DNA from: CADEDV01 sp036374495
Lineage (GTDB): Bacteria > Bacteroidota > Bacteroidia > Chitinophagales > Chitinophagaceae
Direction: 5' to 3'
DNA length: 9,543 bases
Assembly: GCA_965652975.1 (NCBI GenBank)
Contig: CBFGYO010000148.1
Coordinates: forward strand, 1 to 9,543
Both the position numbers and the translations under genes were made by a program. Under the pieces are notes generated by a model, which searched no databases, was not told where the DNA came from, and was given only the letters and a program-made list of their open reading frames with translations. This document shows, piece by piece, positions 6,796 to 9,543 of this stretch (the first letter of the stretch is position 1; every line of letters begins with the position of its first letter).

Positions 6796-7558
6796 ATTCC
6801 CACCCTCTCAGTTGCCCTTTCTTAAATGTCCACTCCGGTGTTTCAATAATTGCATCATCGTTTACTTCATACCATGGACCCAATAAAGCATTTCGAGGAT
6901 TGTTGACAATATGAATATCCTGCGCGGGCATATAACCTTGTGCAAGCATATAAATTCTCTTCCCTTCTTTGCTAACAGCCACATCCACAACCAGCATTGC
7001 ATGACCTGGAAAACCTCCTTTTATAAATACGTCGCCTGCCTGCACATCTTTCAACGGCCGGGTTACACTTAGCTGTTTCTCCAGGGAAGCGGTGCCACAC
7101 ATGCCGAATACTTTCTTTAGGTACAATTCAAATTTTTGCCTGTCGCCTGCACCCTGCCAGCAATACCATGTATCATTGTTGTCGCGGAACTTAATTTCCG
7201 GGTAACGCTGCTGTGAAAAAAGATACTCGGCACGCATGCGCATAATTGCATCAGCACATTGTTGAAGGTTTTGTGTCCCTACAGGTAAATCCAATACGGC
7301 ATATTGCACCGTTTGATCTCTCTTGAGTGTGCCATCGTAGAGAAACACCCGTTTATCAGACTTTACCGGAACTGACAGCAGCCAGTCGGCAAAACTGTTT
7401 TTCTTTTTGGAAACTCTTTCATACCCCTGGGGTATTGGAATGTCCGACACGGTATGAATAGTCGATAATGAAGGTGCCGATAGGCCGTCGTTTTCGTCTT
7501 CAGACAAATAACATCCGGCTAGTGCAATCACCAGCGTGGCAGTGGTTATATTTTTCAT
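6794..7558 (-). CDS. DUF4846 family lipoprotein
   Basis: A 254-residue envelope lipoprotein of the DUF4846 family, common in Bacteroidota and of unestablished function. Residues 1-16 form a lipoprotein signal with lipobox LAGC (C16), followed by an acidic, flexible stretch (SEDENDG). Family marks, in order: IPIPQGYERV (40-49), SFADWLLSVPVK (55-66), VFLYDG (71-76), QNLQQCADAIMRMRAEYLF (96-114), FGMCGTASLEKQL (151-163), GDVFIKGGFPGHAMLVVDVA (175-194), MLAQGYMPAQDIHIV (204-218), GPWYEV (227-232) and ETPEWTF (239-245). The order Cys154, then GDVFIKGG, then GHA with His186, resembles the Cys-His arrangement of NlpC/P60 or CHAP-type papain-like hydrolases; this is inference. The start is the ATG giving a complete lipoprotein signal. 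It is separated from the upstream alkylation-repair gene by 207 bp holding a large fold-back, so it may be transcribed separately. Confidence 0.92.
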   Translation of the reverse strand: MKNITTATLVIALAGCYLSEDENDGLSAPSLSTIHTVSDIPIPQGYERVSKKKNSFADWLLSVPVKSDKRVFLYDGTLKRDQTVQYAVLDLPVGTQNLQQCADAIMRMRAEYLFSQQRYPEIKFRDNNDTWYCWQGAGDRQKFELYLKKVFGMCGTASLEKQLSVTRPLKDVQAGDVFIKGGFPGHAMLVVDVAVSKEGKRIYMLAQGYMPAQDIHIVNNPRNALLGPWYEVNDDAIIETPEWTFKKGQLRGWE

Positions 7559-7648
7559 GGTTCAGGCTATGAAGCGCCGGGCCATGGAATTCCATATCCA
7601 GTATTTATAAAATTTCCTAAAAATGAGGACGGGGCACGGAGCATGGTG

Positions 7649-7751
7649 GAGTTAGTACGACCACAGAGCTCACGGGGAAGCTCAGAGTATCACTGAGAAT
7701 TTCTCCGTGGCATTCTCAGCTTCCCCGTGAGCTCTGTGGCCGTACTAACTC
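7649..7751. repeat. 103-bp fold-back element (large inverted repeat)
   Basis: Arms 7649-7682 and 7718-7751 are complementary over 34 bp with one mismatch (A7660/C7740); the arm begins GAGTTAGTACG and continues CCACAGAGCTCACGGGGAAG. The 35-base interior can also pair: CTGAGAAT (7693-7700) with ATTCTCAG (7712-7719), or CTCAG (7681-7685) with CTGAG (7693-7697). It starts 14 bp after the stop of the AlkD-like gene and ends about 90 bp before the DUF4846 start. A REP- or MITE-like palindrome is likely; it could also stop or stabilise transcripts on either strand. No T-run follows it on the - strand. Confidence 0.8.
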
Positions 7752-7765
7752 AATCTCCCCTCTCC

Positions 7766-8584
7766 TCAGCTAAGCGACTTCTTTTTCAAATTCATATAAT
7801 GTTCCCTGGTTTTCTTACTTAAATGTTCAATAGCAAAACGCAAAGTAACCCGGGGCATAGTAGCTGCATGTTTATCCAGGAAACTCAATAACTGTTTTTC
7901 ATTCTTGTCGCCGGCATACCGCAATGCCCACCCCGTTGCAGTCTGCACAAACTCTTCCTTATCATTCACAAGCAGTTCAGCCAGTTTGAATGCGTCGGCC
8001 ACATCTCCTTTCCCAATAAAATATAAAGTGCTGATAATGGCTGAACGTCGTTCCCATTGATCCTTTGAGCGTGCAAGTTGGTACAAGATTGTTTTTGGCT
8101 TATTGAAGTCGTACAAGTAGCTCCCGATCACTTTATGTGCTGCAAGATCTACATGCCCCCAGTGATCGATGTATTGGTGATTTTGCAGGTAAAGATCATA
8201 CAGTTCTCTGCGGCGGGTTTCGCTGGTTTTTTTATCACTGCCCTGTTTGCCCATAATGCTGCAGGCACCTGTTCTTATTTCATATACAGGACTCTTCAGC
8301 AGCTTTTTGATTTCAGGGGCGGGCATATCCGGAAATTCCTTTGCAATTGTGAATATCTGCCCCATCCTTACCCCAATAAACTGCATCCCCTCCACTGGCT
8401 TCTTTTCATCAAATTTAAAAAACCGGTGATGCTTTTTTAATTCTACCTCCGACCGGTGGGCTTCGAGTAGTTTAATAAATGCTGCGGCTGTTTGTTCAGG
8501 ACGACCTAATTGTTTCTTATTAGTAGCTGGTTTTCCGACAGGTGGTTTTTTTGTACTCTTTTTTTGAGGGGTTGATTTTGACAT
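7766..8584 (-). CDS. AlkD-like DNA alkylation repair protein (HEAT-like-repeat DNA glycosylase family)
   Basis: A cytoplasmic 272-residue protein of the AlkC/AlkD family, whose characterised members excise N3- and N7-alkylated purines from DNA using a curved stack of helical repeats. Residues about 1-28 are a Lys/Pro-rich, probably disordered tail. The helical-repeat body covers about 30-265: FIGVRMGQIFTIAKEF (69-84), IDHWGHVDLAAHKVIGSYL (139-157), QWERRSAIISTLYFIGKGD (176-194), EEFVQTATGWALRYAG (210-225) and LSFLDKHAATMPRVTLRFAIE (233-253). W142 and D146 sit where the AlkD active-site Trp and Asp occur, and R179/R180 after W177 match the conserved Arg. Length is slightly above AlkD because of the tail. 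The upstream AHSA1-like gene ends 30 bp away, so they are probably co-transcribed. Substrate range cannot be read from sequence; some family members lack glycosylase activity. Confidence 0.92.
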   Translation of the reverse strand: MSKSTPQKKSTKKPPVGKPATNKKQLGRPEQTAAAFIKLLEAHRSEVELKKHHRFFKFDEKKPVEGMQFIGVRMGQIFTIAKEFPDMPAPEIKKLLKSPVYEIRTGACSIMGKQGSDKKTSETRRRELYDLYLQNHQYIDHWGHVDLAAHKVIGSYLYDFNKPKTILYQLARSKDQWERRSAIISTLYFIGKGDVADAFKLAELLVNDKEEFVQTATGWALRYAGDKNEKQLLSFLDKHAATMPRVTLRFAIEHLSKKTREHYMNLKKKSLS

Positions 8585-8614
8585 CTTTAAAAGTAAAAAA
8601 TTATACGCTGGTTT

Positions 8615-9220
8615 CTACTTCCATATTTGCGCCATCTTATCCAGGCATTGCGATAAGCCTGCTTTGGACAATTCTACAAGTTCGTCAGAGGGATATCCAA
8701 ATTCACATATCGTCATTTCCGTTTTTCCGTTTGGTAGATCTTTAAATGTTACGGTATGCCGCATGTTACGTGGCATATCCGCAGGCAGTCCGATACTGGC
8801 TGGCTCTATCCTGTTGCCATCTTTATCTGCCCAATCAAAAATATACTCGATATACTCATTGGGAATGATTTTCGTGTATGCCCAGGTGTTGTACATATCC
8901 ATACCACCCCATTCCTGTGGCGCGCGCATGCAAACCAGGGTAATACCGCCTTCACGAAAATCCATTTTACATACCGGGGACGTAAAACCGGCAGGCCCCC
9001 ACCATTGCATTACAAGCTGAGGGTCACTCCATGCTTTCCAAACATTAGCTACGGGTACGTCAAATATGCGCGTGAGCACCACATCCTTTTTTTTCAACGT
9101 GTCCTTTGCCATTTGGATTTCATTTTTAGTGAATTCGGGAATATGATGATCACCAGTGGGTGCGGTGGGCACATCTATTATTGAAAATACCGATGCTACT
9201 GCGATTATTAAGCGCTGCAT
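8615..9220 (-). CDS. AHSA1-like SRPBCC-domain protein, with possible N-terminal signal-like extension
   Basis: An SRPBCC (START/Bet v1-like) protein of the AHSA1 (activator of Hsp90 ATPase homologue 1-like) group. These fold into a helix-grip with a hydrophobic cavity, and most bacterial members have no known ligand. The domain begins DVVLTRIFDVPVANVWKAWS (46-65), then WWGPAGF (73-79), CKMDFREGG (84-92), IPNEYIEYIF (119-128), MRHTVTFKDL (153-162) and TEMTICEFGYP (167-177), ending in the C-terminal helix LSQCLDKMAQIWK. The longest reading starts at 9220 (201 residues) and begins MQRLIIAVASVFSII, which looks like a signal peptide. Met37 (ATG 9112-9110) gives a 165-residue cytoplasmic protein with the usual family N-terminus. 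The long form leaves 26 bp to the upstream gene, the short form 134 bp. Which start is used is unresolved. It lies in a probable operon with the SnoaL-like and AlkD-like genes. Confidence 0.88.
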   Translation of the reverse strand: MQRLIIAVASVFSIIDVPTAPTGDHHIPEFTKNEIQMAKDTLKKKDVVLTRIFDVPVANVWKAWSDPQLVMQWWGPAGFTSPVCKMDFREGGITLVCMRAPQEWGGMDMYNTWAYTKIIPNEYIEYIFDWADKDGNRIEPASIGLPADMPRNMRHTVTFKDLPNGKTEMTICEFGYPSDELVELSKAGLSQCLDKMAQIWK

Positions 9221-9246
9221 TATAATATCTTTTTAGTGGAAATAAA

Positions 9247-9543
9247 TTAATTACCTGGTTCCAACGTAAACACAACCTGGCGCGTATGTGGATTAAATGG
9301 TACTGACCCATGCTCATGTACGATCTTCCATCTCCCATTGATTCGTTTAAAGCCGGTAGTAGTACGAATGTAGGTTTGTGCTGCAGGATCATCTTCGCGT
9401 GTGCCTGTCAACCGGAATAGGTAGTGTGACAATGCCACGTCGCCACCGACATGAATAACCAGGTCGCGCAATTCTACTTCGAATGACGGAGGAAAATAGC
9501 CGATGCAGGCTTCCCAGGCATGCTTCCATGCAATGGCTCCTTT
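9247..9543 (-). CDS. SnoaL/NTF2-like (ketosteroid-isomerase-like) protein, partial
   Basis: The frame is open from the window edge at 9543 to a TAA at 9249-9247, showing the last 98 residues; the N-terminus lies outside. The visible part includes AWKHAWEACIGYFPPSF, then VELRDLVIHVGGDVALSHYL, TYIRTTTGFKRINGRWKIVH and EHGSVPFNPHTRQVVFTLEPG. The pattern of a T-x-[GR]-F/LxR-x-x-GxWKIVHEH-x-SVPF strand near the C-terminus is typical of SnoaL-like/DUF4440 NTF2-fold proteins, which are small cone-shaped proteins often acting as hydrolase- or isomerase-like enzymes or of unknown role. No substrate can be inferred. It is the first visible gene of a probable - strand operon, 26 bp before the long form of the AHSA1-like gene. 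Confidence 0.82.
   Translation of the reverse strand, partial: KGAIAWKHAWEACIGYFPPSFEVELRDLVIHVGGDVALSHYLFRLTGTREDDPAAQTYIRTTTGFKRINGRWKIVHEHGSVPFNPHTRQVVFTLEPGN

Noticed and set aside
7584..7595. 12-bp perfect palindrome ATGGAATTCCAT upstream of the DUF4846 gene.
   Set aside because: Short palindromes of this size occur by chance in 9.5 kb, and no second copy was noticed.
7649..7751. Considered as part of a CRISPR array or an IS end.
   Set aside because: It is a single fold-back, with no regularly spaced direct repeats, no transposase nearby, and no visible target-site duplication.
8078..8440. + strand ORFs opposite the AlkD-like gene, and similar ones at 8664-9184 opposite the AHSA1-like gene.
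   Set aside because: Both - strand genes show family motifs along their length; the + strand frames have none.

Overview
The window looks like chromosomal DNA of a Bacteroidota bacterium, most likely a Chitinophagaceae-like member of Chitinophagia. The reasons are moderate-to-low GC, a DUF4846-type lipoprotein, the style of the AlkD-like and AHSA1-like proteins, starts with little or no Shine-Dalgarno signal, and heptamer-like AATGTGG/AAATATG intergenic repeats. This placement is inferred from protein resemblance, not from a search.

Layout. The left part is on the + strand. It holds the last codons of a probable sensor histidine kinase (1-62), a NarL/LuxR-type response regulator (110-736), a 342-bp intergenic region, and a DUF418 (YeiB-like) multi-pass membrane protein (1079-2284). 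After a 208-bp gap comes a two-gene unit for exported c-type cytochromes: a small monoheme cytochrome c (2493-2837) and, 48 bp later, a 1253-residue exported mosaic protein (2886-6647). The mosaic carries a Cys-containing bacterial repeat domain, two CXXCH heme sites about 445 residues apart, a von Willebrand factor D-type domain, and a C-terminal fibronectin-III-like domain split by a two-helix membrane hairpin. The right part is on the - strand and reads toward the cytochrome unit: a partial SnoaL/NTF2-like protein (9247-9543), an AHSA1/SRPBCC protein (8615-9220), an AlkD-like DNA alkylation repair protein (7766-8584) and a DUF4846 lipoprotein (6794-7558). The first three are 26-30 bp apart and look like one operon.

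Non-coding structure. A 19-bp exact repeat containing an imperfect dyad lies just upstream of the response regulator and again upstream of the DUF418 gene; it is a candidate operator linking the two. The convergent junction at 6655-6795 is bounded by about 32-bp inverted repeats and has a small perfect hairpin at its centre. A much larger fold-back element (34-bp arms with one mismatch) sits at 7649-7751 between two - strand genes.

How the genes work together. The two cytochrome genes probably supply one exported redox module, with the small cytochrome as a possible electron partner of the large diheme protein. The two-component pair may regulate itself and the DUF418 protein. The - strand genes look like ordinary housekeeping or stress genes. 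The most unusual item is the large VWD-cytochrome protein with its membrane-interrupted FnIII domain. No phage, IS, CRISPR, tRNA or rRNA was recognised.
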